Program-made: the position numbers and the translations under genes
The notes under the pieces: model-generated
The model's database searches: none
What the model was told of the DNA's origin: nothing
What the model saw: only the letters and a program-made list of their open reading frames with translations
In this document: positions 1 through 13,441 of the stretch, one piece after another
How positions within the stretch are numbered: position 1 is the stretch's first letter
How the letters are laid out: each line of letters starts with the position of its first letter
Origin: Montifringilla adamsi
Taxonomy: Eukaryota > Chordata > Aves > Passeriformes > Passeridae
NCBI GenBank assembly: GCA_017590115.1
Contig: JAGGNK010013114.1
Location: 2,170,001-2,234,000, forward strand
DNA: 64,000 nt
Direction: 5' to 3'

Positions 1-3000
1 TCTGTGTATCAGGCTTCTTCTATTTAGAAGAATGGTCTGTGGATAAAATCTTGACTTCAATAAAGATGGAGCCATGTTTGCCTAATGCTGAATAGTGTCC
101 ATCCCTGCATATAAGTCAGCGCAGAGATCACCCTCAAATGTCTCCATCTTCCTGCAAGACCCATAGCTGGAACATTACAGTGTTACAGGAGTGCTCTCAT
201 TTAGTGCATGAAGCACGGATCCTCAGTAGGCAGCTCACTCTTAGGAGTGGTCCAAGGCAGTGTCACACTGATAGGAACAGGCAGGGGGCTGTGAAAAGCC
301 CTGGCTTTGCCTGTTCCTCTGCTCAACCGAGGCTCTTGTCTCCAAAGCACTTCACCTTCCATGTTCCAGCAAAATCCCTCTTGCTTTCCCTCTTTGCATG
401 AAAAACCCTGAGAAGTTTTTCTTGGAAACTGAACTTGTTTATTACTTTTCAAGATGTCTATTTATTTGGTTAAATGCAAATAATAATTAATCTTTATAGC
501 AAAGGCAAAAAAGGCATTCCAGCTGCCTGAAAACCCTGAAAAGGAGTAAAAAGAACTTAAAGTGCTTTCTTAAATTGCATTTGTGGCAATGGATCCCTGT
601 GCATACTATCATGGGTAACATAATGCAAATTGCCAAGGCTGACAAAGCTGCTGTACAGCCAGAAGCTTTGTGCTTTCAATCCTCAAGTGGAATGGAGATT
701 GATCTGAGCTCCCAGCTTAGCAATTAAACAGATTTTGCAAATCTTTTTTTTCTTATCAAATCAAAATGTGAATGACACATTCCATTATAAGAATTTAGAA
801 ATGTAAATATATATAAATTTGAAGTATAACCAAATTAATTACTCTAAATGGAAGCATAATACCAAGTAAATACATAAGGAAACAAAATCATTAATTGATT
901 TGGGTTCTTATTATAGTGAAACTGTTTGCGAGGATTAACAGCTCCTTTCTGAAACACTGAACCCGGACACGATGTTTACATTTCCATATATTTTTAATGA
1001 TCACATAGCTTATCATTTGAATAAAACAGCACCATATGCTTTAGCTGTATTAAATTCTTCAAACATTAAACACTAAATATGGAATAAATTATCATGTAAA
1101 GATCATTAATATTGGCAAACCCCTCTAATATGCCATGTCACTTTAATTTTAATATGCCAGGACTTTGCCAAAATGAAATGCCTCTTTTTATTTACTACAA
1201 AGTAAAACTGTTTAATAGAAACTCATGGAAAAGAAGCATAGACTAGACACAAATATCTTAATTTTGTTTAAAGAAGAGGAAGAACTTTTATACTTTCTAA
1301 TACAAATAGAATCATTTTCATAGCTTGGATATGTAGCAGGATTTTTTTTTTTTCGTGTACAAGTGGAAAATTATGTTATTTAGATCTACTTTCAGAGCAA
1401 GGAAGAGAAATATGCAATAACAAGTGCAGCATAGACTGGCTGTACTTTGACAGCCAGGATAGGCTCTCTAGATTCACTGAAGCATCTGAAGGAGTTAACC
1501 TGCTAAAAAGGTACTGAGAAGCCAGTTTCTTTAACAGCAGGCTATAAATGGAATTATTTTTTGTGACTGAGTCTAGTAGTGATAGTGCCTTTAATTTTAG
1601 AGTTAGCCAACACAGCCTAGAAACAATTTGCAATAGATGACCAAGAGATTTGAATGTCTACAGGACTCCAGGGGCAGACTTTGGTGAAAAACCATTTATC
1701 TGGCACTCTTCTGTTAATGAAAGACTTTATTCTTGTCAATCTCCTGGCTTTTGTGGTTCAGCACTTGGGTTTCTAGTTAGTGATAACATTTTATGGGATA
1801 GGTTAGGAAGTCTGGGGCTCTGTTCAGTTTCTTCTGAAACCTCCAAGCAGACCTTGACACCAAATATGTCTTTCAAAGAAATGACACACCAAAAGCTTGA
1901 TCTGTAATGGGATACTATCTAAATCCTATAATGGAAGTAATTTACCAGATTAGTTTGGAGGCATATTAAGGCAATATAGGAACCATGATCTGCATCACTG
2001 ATAATGTTATCCATGCACTTGCTAGTCCATTAGCAGAGTGATTCATCTGAGACCTGCAAAAGGGTCAGTCCACACTCCCAAGCATGCAAACATCCAGACA
2101 AAATAGATCACAGAAGCAACTAAGCAGCTGTTCCCTTTCCTGCCATACCTGCTGCTGGTGCATGATGGAGCAAATGGCCATTTGGGTGTCTGCTTTTAAC
2201 AAGATCGTATGTGCCTCTTTGAAAAGTGTCTTTTGAGATGGATGTGTTTTTCTAGCATATACTACATGTAGCTGCATTCCCCAGGCTTGCTTTTCAATTA
2301 AGGACAAATCTCGAACAAACTATGAGGCTGCAACCTACTGAACTTAACCTGGCATTAGCCAGCATTAGAAAGGCATGGTCTGATAACTTCAGCTGGCAGA
2401 GGAGGTTATTTAAGGGAATGCCTTCTCCATCTCACATAATCACTGAGATTATTCCTTGCTATCTTTCCTTTGTACTCTCCGCCCAGGACTCAACTGCAGC
2501 TGCTGAAAGACCAGCTGTGCTGGCAGGAGCAGGCACAGCTTCAGGCTCAGGGCTGCTGTGAGGACGGGGGTGCAATAGGCTCCCCTGAAGCCTAGAAGGA
2601 AGGTGCTGAGATGGGGAGCAGGGTCAAGGTTTGCATCAGCAATTCCCTGCTGGACTAGCATGCAGGTTTTAAGGTCAGTGTCCAGTTCAGCTGTGGTTCA
2701 GGGATAAGTAGCCTGAAGGAGGCTGGTTTCTTTCAATGCCTGGTTTATAACCAATTGTGTCAGTGCAATATGAATTTGTGTGTAACACAATAAACAGGTT
2801 CAGTCTGTTCAAAGGGAAGGCTTTTCAAAAGTACAGTCAGAAATAAGAACAGTTCATCAGCCTGAGTATATCTTTAAACTCCGCTTCAAATACATATAAA
2901 TAGCAATGCTCAAATAATCCCTGAAGTACCTGCAGTTTATTGAGTCCTCTTGAGTATCACCATCCCTGTGCCAGGTAGAGATAAGTGGATTAGTTCTGGA

Positions 3001-5767
3001 TATGAGCATCTGAACTTATATTTCACTGCTCAAATTCATACCTGCTGAATTTGAGTCTATGATCCTGTTGTAGGGCTCAGCTATCTAAATTTGCTATGGT
3101 TTAAGATATGGTCCAAGATATTTTAAGTGAACAAAGAAAACAAATCCAGCTTGGGGGGGGGGAAGAAGGTGTTCTTTATGTTTGATAGAGTGGGGCAACC
3201 TCCTCTAATATCTGGTAATGTTCTTGCTGTTCATATCTATTTGTTTTCAACTATCAAGAAACACTGCCTCATTTGGCCTGGTCAGAGTGCTGACTCTCAC
3301 ATTAATTGGTTTTGTTCTGCCTGTCTCTATTCATCTGCATGCCCCCAGTAATTCTGACATTGGTTTCAACAGTATAGGCAGGTTTTCTATCTGCTTCTCA
3401 TGGAAGAAAAAGAGGTGACAAACTGACTTCATCAATATCTTTCCACAGCACTATTAAATGTAAATATGAATCTGACTCAGTATTCTGCATTGCTTGACAT
3501 TTTTAATACCAAACACTCAGGTGGCTGATAATGAGTGTTTCCTTGTTTAATCTTTTTTTTTTTACTGCTAAAATTTAATATCTAGTAAATATTGCACATT
3601 GGCAACTGTTACTATGTTGTGAATATGATATCTAGAAAAAATAGACATGATAATCTCTATTTTTGTGTCAGGTTCTTCTTCTAATGCTTTCTCTTAATAA
3701 GGAGAGGGAAATGCCTACACCAAAACAAGTACATCTCTGCCTTGTTTGGTCCAAAAGAGTTTTGCTTTGCCACCAGAAAGAACATTTTCACTTGCTTTGG
3801 TTTATATCCTAATCTTATTTTCTTCCTGAATACTGGACATAGGTTTGGCTGTTGATTTTCTCTACAGTTGTCTGCTAATTCTTCTGCTTATTGTGGAATC
3901 TGCCTTTGATTTTATATATTTTTCCCTTCTTGCTTCTTACCTGTAGTATGAAATCTTCTGTCACGTCATTCGCTGGCCTCAAGCTGGATTACACTGCCCT
4001 TCTGAACAGGAAAAGCCTTAAAAGTTGTTCCAAATTCTGAACAAAAACTTTGTGTGTTTTGAATCATCTGGCCATTTAGGCCATGTCAGATACAAAAATA
4101 GCCAGTGATCAGATTTGGGAAGAATTAAATCTGTCATCTCCTGACACAGCTCTTTGCATAGAGATGCAAGCAACCCACACTGCTGCTCAGAGCAGGTGCC
4201 ATCAAGGTCGAGGTGGCCCTGTGCCCTAAGCTTGACCTTGCCTGCTGGCCAGTATCAGCATCAGCCAGGTGTGTGCTAGGAGAAGCTTTGGGCAGGATTC
4301 CTCCCCAAGGCAGCAGCCCTTCAGCAACACCTCTGCTGTCTCAAAGTGTGCGACACAATAGGATGGTTTGGGGCACGACGTGAGCCCCAGACGCAGTGAG
4401 CAGTGCCCAGTAAGGGTGCAGGTCATGCTGGAAGCCCTGTGTTCCACCTCAAGACACTTTTGAGCTCTTCTGTCTCTCTTCTGGCACCTGCTTGTTTTCA
4501 ACCACACCTTGTTCACTTTCAGGCAAAGTGCTTCAAATTCTTGTATTAAGGTTTCACTGTCAGTTACGCCTGCCTTAATTGGAGACTGTTAAAAACAGGA
4601 ACTGCTCCAGAACCTGCTATTGTCATTTATCAAGGTACTTGCTGGCAGTCCTCCTTTTGGCAGGTCTCTTAAGTCAGCAGGTACTTACAGATTTCCATGC
4701 TGTTTCAGCTCTGGATTAGCTTTTAAAGGCTATGCACTGTTTGAAATTGCTTGGAGCAGCAGCTGCAGTGTATGGCACACAAGCCTGATGAGGCTGTGGT
4801 TGAGGCAGTTCGGATGGCTGGTCAGCTGAGGCACCACCCCAGAGTGAGCTAGCCCACAAGGAGGAGGTTCTGGAGCCTGCAAGGCTATTGGCAGTTCCTG
4901 GTTTCTGTCTGAGAACAAGCTGCGTCCTTTGCATCTTCCTATAGTTTCTTTCCTGAGATCCCAGCTTTGGTGTCAGCTGTTGTGTGCATCCCACACAATG
5001 GGAGCCCTCATGCAAAGCTCCAGCTGGTTCTTCTGGGCTTTGGATGGGTTTCCCTAAGGATAAAGCTGCTCATTGAGAGATGTGCCCTCACTCAGGATTT
5101 TGAAAAGTCAGTGAGATTTCTTTCAGAAAAAACATGTCTTTGGTTATAACATTTCCCAAATAGATGGAAACAAAATTTTTATTGCAGCTCTACAGAGGTT
5201 GAAAACCATGTGTTCCATCATCTGCCCCTTGTTCCCTTCTGGAAGGAAAGATCCACAGCCTTTGTCACACACAAAGACTCCATGTGGTGCTGCAGGCAGA
5301 AACTGTAAATGGCCAGCTGATCCAGTCCAAGGCTGCTTCTTGTTAGCATTAGCAAAGTTACATGAAGAGCCCAAGGAGGACATGCCATATGAAACATGGG
5401 CAAAGATAAAGGGTTGATGGGGCAAGAGAATTAAGGAGCAGTAAGACTGTGTTCATCTGGTGATCTCCAGCCATTTGCTTCCCTGGTGATGGCCAGGCCC
5501 TCAGTTTTAGTGAGGTGTGTTCTGTGCATGACCCAGGAACAGTGAGACAGAGAATGCAGCAGTGTTTACAAGGTACTTTGTCTCTCCATTTCAAAGAAAG
5601 GAGAAGTGGAAGGGGGATGGGCTATATGGTTATTCTGGATTTTCCACTGTGTTGTGATGACATGAGCCTTGCAGGTGCCAAAATCTGACCACATGAGAAA
5701 AAAGTTTCTCACTGCTATGAGGATGTCCTAAGCATCTGTCTGAGCTGTGGGGTTGAGAGCCATTCAT
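1..5767. other. Unique non-coding stretch, no gene seen
   Basis: AT-rich unique sequence with stops in all frames. The open frames present are short, overlap on both strands and match no protein I know. It holds only short homopolymers: 12 T at 1342-1353, 10 G at 3153-3162 and 11 T at 3553-3563. I see no recognisable dispersed repeat, RNA gene or promoter. Confidence 0.7.
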
Positions 5768-6115
5768 CAGAATCACAGAACTGTTAGTTTTGTAAGGGAC
5801 CTCTGCAGCTCATTGAGTCCAAGTTCCCTGCCAAGGCAAGGTCACCTGGATCAGGTGATACAGGAATGAATTCAGGTGAGTTTTGAACGTCTCCAGAGAG
5901 GGAGGCTCCATGATCTCCCTGAGTGTTCTGCCACCCTCAATGTCAAAAAGTTCCTCCTCACGCTGAAGTGAAACTTTTTGTGTTTTAGTTTGTGGCCATT
6001 GCTCCTTGTCCTGTCACAGGGCATGACTGAAAAAAGTCCAGCACCATCCACTTTATAAAGGGCCACGCCCTTTCAGCCTGTGTCAGCACTCCTTTTCTCC
6101 CTAAAGGAAAATGAC
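5768..6115 (-). repeat. CR1 LINE fragment, 3' end, minus strand
   Basis: This is the reverse complement of the 3' part of an avian CR1 retrotransposon. Read on the plus strand it starts at the element's 3' end (tcacagaactgtt), followed by the diverged 'aagggacctctgcagctcattgagtcc' type block. Further on are the segments matching the usual CR1 text for 'cctcctcacgctgaagtgaaac', 'gtggccattgctccttgtcctgtcac' and 'agtccagcaccatcc'. CR1 moves by target-primed reverse transcription and most copies are truncated at the 5' end, as here. It carries many differences from the family pattern, so it is not recent. The boundary near 6115 is approximate because similarity fades gradually. No intact reverse transcriptase frame remains. 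Confidence 0.85.
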
Positions 6116-9100
6116 AATCTTGATATCTTTCCACTTCTGAGCCTTCGCCAATATCAGGATTTCTAGAGAGAGGATCAAAAATATTAATTGAAATTAATTC
6201 TATTGTGTGTATTTAGCCATCAAAACAAATAGAGTTACTTCAGATTTCTGGGAAATAGATATTCTGATTTATTTTAGCTCTCTGGGCAATGATTTACTGT
6301 CTGATCACAAATGAATGATTCTCAGCTCGAGCTACTGATGGGAATTTCCCATCACAGTCACAAGTCAGGGAGGGAATTTACATTCTTAAGTATTCGAATA
6401 TTAACCAAGCCCAAACCTTGCCTGTATTGGTATTAGAGCAACAGGGTTGACAGCTGCCTGTAGAGATCCCTTTCCCCAGCAGCCCCCTGCCCACAGTCTC
6501 CAGTGCTGTCTGGAGCACTGCAAGCCCAACCCTACCATGCTGTGCTGGGAAGCTGCCTCTTGTGAAAGAGGAGCAGCTGGCAGGAGCTGTGCAGGCACAT
6601 GCAAACCAGCAGCCAACATGTGAGAACTTGTTAAACCACCGTGAGGTTAATTTTTTTTTCCCCTCCTCTTAAGAAAAACAAGTTTTACCTTTTTTTGAAG
6701 TCTGATGGGTAGTAGTGACAAGATGTCAGTTTTATTCAAATGAGAGTGACAGGTGTAATTGTAGCTATGGGCCATGATTTTTCTGTGCAGCACTGATTAC
6801 TGTAAATAATGCAGCATCACGTGTAAGCCTTATGTTCAGTTGCTGACACTTAGATCTGTGAACTGTGAACACTATGAACATGGTGGCATCAGCACATGGC
6901 AGAGTGCTGAGAGTACAAGCATTTCTGAATTTTTATGTGCTGAAGTGTAAGTATTTTTTCACCATAGATTTAAAGATGCTTTGGCTTCTGGAGGCCCAAA
7001 GATTGCTTTTACGGTTGAATAGGAGGGTTTTGGTAATCAAGAGCTTTCCAAGGCTGAGCATATTTGCATTTCCACATTATATTTCAAGTACAGTAACTAA
7101 CCCAGAGTGGTTTGTTATTGCTGAGACAGCCAAATGAATGACCATCATGCTGAAGGTCAGATAACACCCTGTGGAGGGTCACCACATATATGAATATTAG
7201 TATGTGTATTGCACATAGTCACCCTTGGGAAATTTGGTTACTTAGTTGAAATCCAGTATTGGAGAGCTCTTGTATTGTTTTAAAATGGGTATTAGCACTG
7301 ATGTGGTAAATTCAGCCATATGCTCTGTCCATATGCTCTGTCTGTAGTTTACAGCAGTTTAGAGTACCTGTAGGATTCAGTCATTTACTTTTTCATGTCT
7401 TATAAATTTTTTGATAATTTACTTTGGAAATGAGATTATATATTTTTTTTAAATTTTGCAATCTCAGTGGCAGACAGAATTTCCTCCTCACTTTTGGAAA
7501 ACCAGAACTGAGGAGTTGGGTTTTTATCATTTGGCAGGAGAGCAAAGAGCCCAGCCACCACAGTTAGAAAGGGCTGTAGTCAATCTTGTCGAGGGGTGAT
7601 CCTGAGGAATATCCTGGAAGCTCCAAGGCTGTAAGTCTCTGTTTCCGTCAATAATTTCAGGATTAAGTTTCTGATATTGGGGTTTTTATTTATCAGCTAG
7701 GATGTAGCTGTAAAGGGTGGCCCAGACTCTTCAGAAAGAAAGTTTCTATCAAGAATACAAAGGTCTATGCAAACTGCAAGGCAGTGCCATGTTGAGGTCC
7801 TGTGCCTGAGCACAGCACAGCGCTGCTTCTGAAATTATGCATTTCTAAAATCAGACAAAGAGGATGTGTGCCTGACAGCTGTGCATGCCTGGTCCTTCCC
7901 CTGGCACCCTGACCAGAAAGCATCTGCTGAACAGAAAGGTGGCCCTGTGTTGATGCATCCCCTAACCTTACTGTCACCAAGCCTTTACTTTCTAGGAAAA
8001 CTCACCTGCCTGCCTTTCTTTCCCAGTAGCTTTGCCACTTCTTTCTGTATCACATCTTTCTGCCCCTGCCCACTTCCCATTGCCTAAGTTGTCCTCTTTG
8101 GTACTCCCACTTCTTGATGGCCTGAGCCTGCATCTCATGTCAAAGGCCCTTCCTGAGGCCTGAGAGGGGCTGGTGTCACCACTGTCTCAGCCCTGCCATG
8201 ACCTCCCACTCCTGCAGGGCTTAAAGTGCAGAGAAGGGGAAGTGACTGGGAGAGATGAAATCTGGAGACCACTGTTTCCCCTTTACTCACAAATAGCCTC
8301 TAGGTACAGTTCAATAAATGAAGAGTGGCCTTGCAGCTATGGATCCAGGTTAAAAAGCAAACAAAAAATATCTCAACTTAATGCTTTCCAGCACTGGCCA
8401 GATGCTCTTCCTGCATAGCACGAGTTATACGAACTTTCTGAACTGTAAGGAATAAAACCCAGCAAAGCCATGATCCAAGCTTATTGGGTCCCTGAAACTG
8501 AAGTCTTGTTTGAAGAGGCTTTTTCTTAATAAATTCTTTAGAAAAAGCAAGAAAAAAATGTCATAGTTCAAATCACAAAGGTTCTAATGTAGCTCTGTGT
8601 CTCAAGTTGTGATTTCTTTGCATTAGAGAGACACTGTTCAATGCAGTTGTCTAGCTGTAATGAAATACCAGTGAAAATGGGCAGAGTTTGGAATCTGTCC
8701 CTCCCCTTGTATAATCAGGCAAACGATCTTCAAGAAATGCAAAAGTTAAAACCAAATTCTTAACTTGCTGTTATTTCCAGCAATAACAACGACATTAAGA
8801 ATAATCCCAAATGCCTTCAGAGGGTCAGTTCAGATAAGCAACCAAAAGTTCATTTGATACAATCTGAAAAGTTTATCTAAACTTCTTGTGTCTGCATAAT
8901 TGAGTTTGAAATCTTGCAAGAACAGCCTTGTTCCATATAACATATACTATATCTTCTACATGTCTGTAGTTTCCAAAATGTTAATCTCCAAGGACTCAGA
9001 ATGAGTCACCAACATTCACAGTCATACGTAACTCCAGCTCTGTTGAAATGAGGCATTCCTGCTGCCTTTATAAATGGCACTGCCGCAGCACAAACCTGGA

Positions 9101-9497
9101 ATGAGGATCCAAGATGCAATAACCTTTTATGCTTCTTGGCTTAGACAGTATCTTCTGATGTCCTGCATAGCACATAGGTTTTAAGTTACTAGTTTTAATG
9201 AACTGATCGGTGGGATAATCAAAGCTTGGCCTCAATTCAAATACCAGAGTATCAAATGTTATATTCAGCTTCAAACTCCAAACTCATATTAACCTCACCT
9301 GTTGTTTTGTAAAGTTTATTTTCCTACATTTCCTTTGGAAACACATGGTAGTTTTTTTGTCTCAAAGCACATGGAACTAATTAATTCCTTCTAGCCCATA
9401 CATCAATAGAATTAATCATAACCTCATCTTATAAAGACACCGTTCTTTTCATGATAACATGTCTCTATTGATGCACAAGTGCTAAACCAAGGGAGTA
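6116..9497. other. Unique non-coding stretch
   Basis: No coding frame, RNA gene or dispersed repeat that I can support. A 13-bp direct duplication (ccatatgctctgt) occupies 7316-7328 and 7329-7341. There is T/A-rich low-complexity sequence around 7436-7455. Open frames here are short and occur on both strands without protein-like character. Confidence 0.65.
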
Positions 9498-10045
9498 CTC
9501 ACAGATGCATAGAAGGCTTGGGTTGAAAGTGACCTTAAAAATCATTGAGTTCCCACTCATCTGCCATGGCCAGGGACATCCTCCACTAGATCAGGTTGCT
9601 CAGAGAATCATCCAAACTGGCCTTGAACACTTCCAGGGATGGGGCATCCACAGCTTCTCTGGGCAACATATTCCAGTACCTCACCACCCTCACAGTAAAT
9701 AATTTCTTCCTGATTTCTAATCAAAACCTACTCTCTTCCAATTTGAAGCCATTACCCCTGGACCTATCACTCCTCCCAACAGCCTCTCCCCATCTTTCTT
9801 GTAGAATCTCCCTTCCCGTGCTAGGAGGCCTAAATGTCACCCTGAAACTTTCTTTTTTCCAGGCTGAACAATCCCAAATCTCTCAGCCTTTCTTCATAGA
9901 AGAGGTGTTCCATCCCTCTAATCACTACCGTGTCCCTCCACTGGACTCACTCCAGGATGTCAATGTCCTTTCTTTGCTGGGATTCCAGAGCTGGATGCAG
10001 CCCTCCAGGTAGTGTCTCACAACTAAGTGGCCTTCCTTCTCTGTG
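9498..10045 (-). repeat. CR1 LINE fragment, minus strand, longest in window
   Basis: This is a reverse-complement copy of about the last 550 bases of a CR1 element. On the plus strand it runs from the eroded 3' end ('gatgcatagaaggcttgggttg') through the hallmark blocks 'ccttgaacacttccaggg', 'ggggcatccacagcttctc', 'cctcaccaccctcacagta' and 'ccaggctgaacaatccc'. It ends in 'gcagccctccaggtagtg'. It is cut at the 5' side, as most CR1 copies are. An apparent 138-residue open frame on the plus strand at 9596-10012 is just antisense CR1 and is not a gene. The terminal octamer repeat usual at the CR1 3' end is degraded. The end near 10045 is approximate. Confidence 0.92.
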
Positions 10046-13009
10046 CTTGTAGACATGAATGCTCCCATGCACTGAAACTGGACAGTTTGGAACAAAGATA
10101 TTTCTCAAATGGGCAGAGGAACCTGCCAGTGCCCTGCTACATGGTGGAGGTTTCTGCCCTTGATTAGACAGCATCATCTTGCCTGTACTTCCAAGAGAGC
10201 TCCAGAAGACTGTTTGCCTACTGAAGTGGTACCTGAAAAGGATTTCCATAGGCCAGTCAGCAGAGTAGGGTGTTGCAAATGTAAGGGGAGGAGAGAGCGA
10301 AAGCAGGCTTCAGATTGTTGAGCCTCTGCCTTGTCTGGCTTGAACAAGCAAGTCTGCCAAAAAGCCCATTTTGCAACACCTGAAACTGGCAGTTCTTCCA
10401 GGCATGCCTTGTGTTGGTTGTGTACCATCTCTTTTTGTCCCTGCATCCCCAGTATCCTTGTGCCAAGCCCTGTGTGTCTGTCAGTGGTAGTCTGCCTCTC
10501 TTATCCATTTGCAAGGTGAGACATGCATTTCAAGTGCAATCTGTGTGCTTGACTCCTGTGAGACACTCCAGTTTTAAAACCCCTTTTGGCAGCTTCAACA
10601 ACATCCTCCTAAACTGTTTATTAGGTGCTGAAAGATGGTGGCATTTGTGAAGCTGCTTTTAAAATGTTTACTCACAGCAGCATAGGCACCTCTGCTCGTT
10701 ATTACCATCCAGCCCTCAAAATGGAAAATGTCAGTAGCATCTGCTTGATGGACTTATCTGCCTGATTCTGTGCCTAAAGTAACATGCAGCAGATTTAAAT
10801 GGAATTTAAGTGGTGCATAAGTAAAACACAGCAATACCACTAATATCTGCAGGAATCCTGTTCAGTGACCTAGATAATTAGAGCCCTTCTGATATGGGGA
10901 GAAAGAGCAACTTGCTGTGTGCACCTCCACCCACACCAACTCCTTTGGAAGGACGAAGGCATGTGTGCCAGTGTATTTGGGTAGCTTGGAGTAGGGACAG
11001 CGTATTTGCTCCATGCTGGGTTGCTCTTTGGCAAACAGCCCTGAAGAAGCAGTGCACGGCAGAGCTGTGGTGTGCTGAGGCCCCTTCTTGTCGCAAGGTG
11101 TGATTGCCTGCTGCTGTTGGATGGCATCTTCCTCCTTTCCAAAACAGCCTACCAAAAGGACTGAAGGACTGGAACTGGCTGCACCCTGCTCTGCCACATT
11201 CTTTCCGCCAGGTGTAGCCCAGAACTCCCATCCTCCCTCCCTGGTTCTGCAGCCAGGGTCTGCACACATTCCTCAGATATGTGCACAACCTTACTAGCTT
11301 AGAAGTAGGTGGGAGGAGGATGCTACAAATTTATTCCACCCTTCCTTACAAAAAAAGCTAGGAAAGGCATAGGAGATCACTGAGCTCGTTTCTATTGTTT
11401 AGTGAAGGATGTAAACTCAGATAGAAAGTATGTCAGCTGATATGAAGCACACCTCCTGACACTGAGTTTCCTCTTAACAAGGCTGACTAAGAGGAACTGA
11501 CAGCTATGTCAGGAGTATGCTCATCCTTTAAATTAACTGAGAAGTATTTACAGGAAGAAAGGTGTTGTATAAATAACATTGAAAAAGTAGTAATGTTTTT
11601 TGTTTGTTTCAACAAAGTATAAGTCATATTTTCTCCTCTTTATGATTTTTTCAAAATTCAGTTGAAAAAACTGTCATTTGCAGGGACTTTTCTTTTTGCC
11701 ACAGGAATGAATACATAAGATATTGCCTACATTGGATCTATGAGTGCTCCTGACTAGCCTGAAAGTTATTTTGTTGTATGAGGCGGAGAATTTCTTCACA
11801 AAATGCTGTTTCATAAATCTGGTTAACAGCCAGCTAAGTTACTCTCATGTGGCATGAAGATTCGAATTGGGGTTTGCTAGCTGAAGCAAGTTAGGAAAGC
11901 TTGGATATTTTTAAAAGACATGAAAGAAAGTAGAAGATTACTGCATTGCTTAAAATCCTAATTGATTTTACAAGACTGAATACCTTTTTTCCTGTTTAAA
12001 GATAAGTGTAATGTGTGGAAAGTCACAAAGGAAATGCAGTGATAAGGAGCCATTTTTACAAGATGGGCTCTTTTATTTCCTCTGCTGAAAAGAGAGCTGA
12101 GCAATACTATTTACAATATTATAATTGGTATTCCTGTGTTATTTTAAAGAGCTTTAAAGGATGAAAGCTCGTCTGCTAGAGAAAGGTATTGCAATCGCCA
12201 AATAGGACACATATGCCTTAGCTTTGCAGAAGAATAAGAGAAGAATTTGCCTTTGTATTTTTGTTAAAGGCATTAAGTATTCTGCATGTATGCTGGACAC
12301 AGCATTAGATTTAAGCCAGTAATTTTCAGGTCTTGATCACACCATCTAGTATATAGTTCCCAGTCCATGTAAAGCAAAGCTGAGATTGTCAGAGAATCGG
12401 CACAAGCCCAAGGGCTTTATGTTTCTCCAGGGGGTCCATCAGCAAGGGGAAAGGGAGGCACAGTTTACACAGCAGTTTTCCATCTGGAAACGTGGTGGTG
12501 GTGACTGCCATACACAGGAAAGTAAAGTTTCAAGCTAATTTTTCATCCAGTGAAAAGACTGCATCATGGCCCCATATTTGCAATCTTCTGCTCTAACTGA
12601 TAAGTGGCTATGGTGGCCCAAGGGGGACAAGGGCCCTTTGTGAGAGCCCTTCTGGGAGCCAGCTGGTGCCCCAAGAAAGTAGCAGCAAGTGGGAGCTGTG
12701 CCTCTGCCTGGGGCAGAGGGAACCAGTGTGTTTGGCAGCTTCCCAGGATGGCCATGAGACTGAACACAAGCAGCAGCTCTGCTTTCCAGCCTGTCTCTGG
12801 CCAAACTCCGCACGTACAGGGCCACCGCACAGTGGTTTTGGCATTTTCCATGTGCACTGAGGTATCCAAGGCAGCTGCTGCCTTTCTTGCAGGACTCACT
12901 GTGCTCCTGAGCAGCTCTGGTCAAGGGGGCCACTGCTGCCCAGTTCGAGGTGCTCCTGTGATCTCCCAGGATTGTGTGTTGGCGTTTTTTCCTTTCCCTC
13001 TATAGCCTT
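10046..13009. other. Non-coding stretch with two GC-richer patches
   Basis: Two patches, about 10890-11290 and 12560-12970, are richer in G and C than the surroundings and so have long open frames on both strands (up to about 136 codons). These frames overlap each other in opposite directions and show no known motif, signal peptide or splice context, so I read them as chance. Nothing else stands out; the rest is AT-rich unique sequence. Confidence 0.6.
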
Positions 13010-13441
13010 AAATACTCTTGAAGGGTGGAGCACCTCTCCTGCCAAGACAGGTTAAGAGAGTTGGATTTGTTCTGTTTGGAGAAGACTCAGGGAAGACCTT
13101 AAGAAGCCTTCCAGTACCTGAAGGGACCTACAGAAGAGCTGGAGAAGGACTTTTTACAAGGTCATAAAATGATAAAACAAAGGCCAGTGGTTTTAAACTA
13201 AAAGGTGAGATTTACATAAGATGTTAGGAAGAAATTCTTTACTGTGAGGGTGGTGAGGCACTGGAACAGGCCACAGCACAGAAAAGCTGTGAATTCCCCA
13301 GCCCTGGAAGTGTTCAAGGCCAGCATGGATGGGGCTTTGAGCAGCCTGGTCAGGTGGGAGATGTCTCTGCCCATGGCAGGGGATTGGAAGCAGGTGATTT
13401 CTAAGATCTTTTTCAACCCAAGACATTCCATGATTCTATAA
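13010..13441 (+). repeat. CR1 LINE fragment, plus strand, reaching the 3' end
   Basis: This is a sense-oriented CR1 3' region. It contains 'ggagcacctctcctg', 'gttaggaagaaattcttt', 'actgtgagggtggtgag' followed by 'gcactggaacagg', and 'ctgccatggcaggg'-type text ('gcccatggcaggggattgg'). It ends with 'attccatgattctata' at 13425-13441, the usual CR1 3' terminal repeat. Length is about 430 bases, so it is truncated at the 5' end. Internal sequence is diverged and has small deletions; the block between about 13080 and 13200 is poorly preserved. Open frames crossing it on either strand belong to the dead element. Confidence 0.87.

Noticed and set aside
7062..7069. Octamer ATTTGCAT, also at 25670-25677
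   Set aside because: Two or so matches to an 8-mer on both strands are expected in 64 kb; no supporting context.
9596..10012. 138-codon plus-strand open frame
   Set aside because: It is the antisense strand of the CR1 fragment at 9498-10045.
10862..11288. Overlapping open frames of 135-136 codons on the minus strand and others on the plus strand
   Set aside because: Opposing and offset frames are equally open, as expected from local base composition, and none shows protein-like motifs.
12535..13005. Open frames of 132-133 codons on both strands
   Set aside because: Composition-driven; the strands mirror each other and no family is recognisable.
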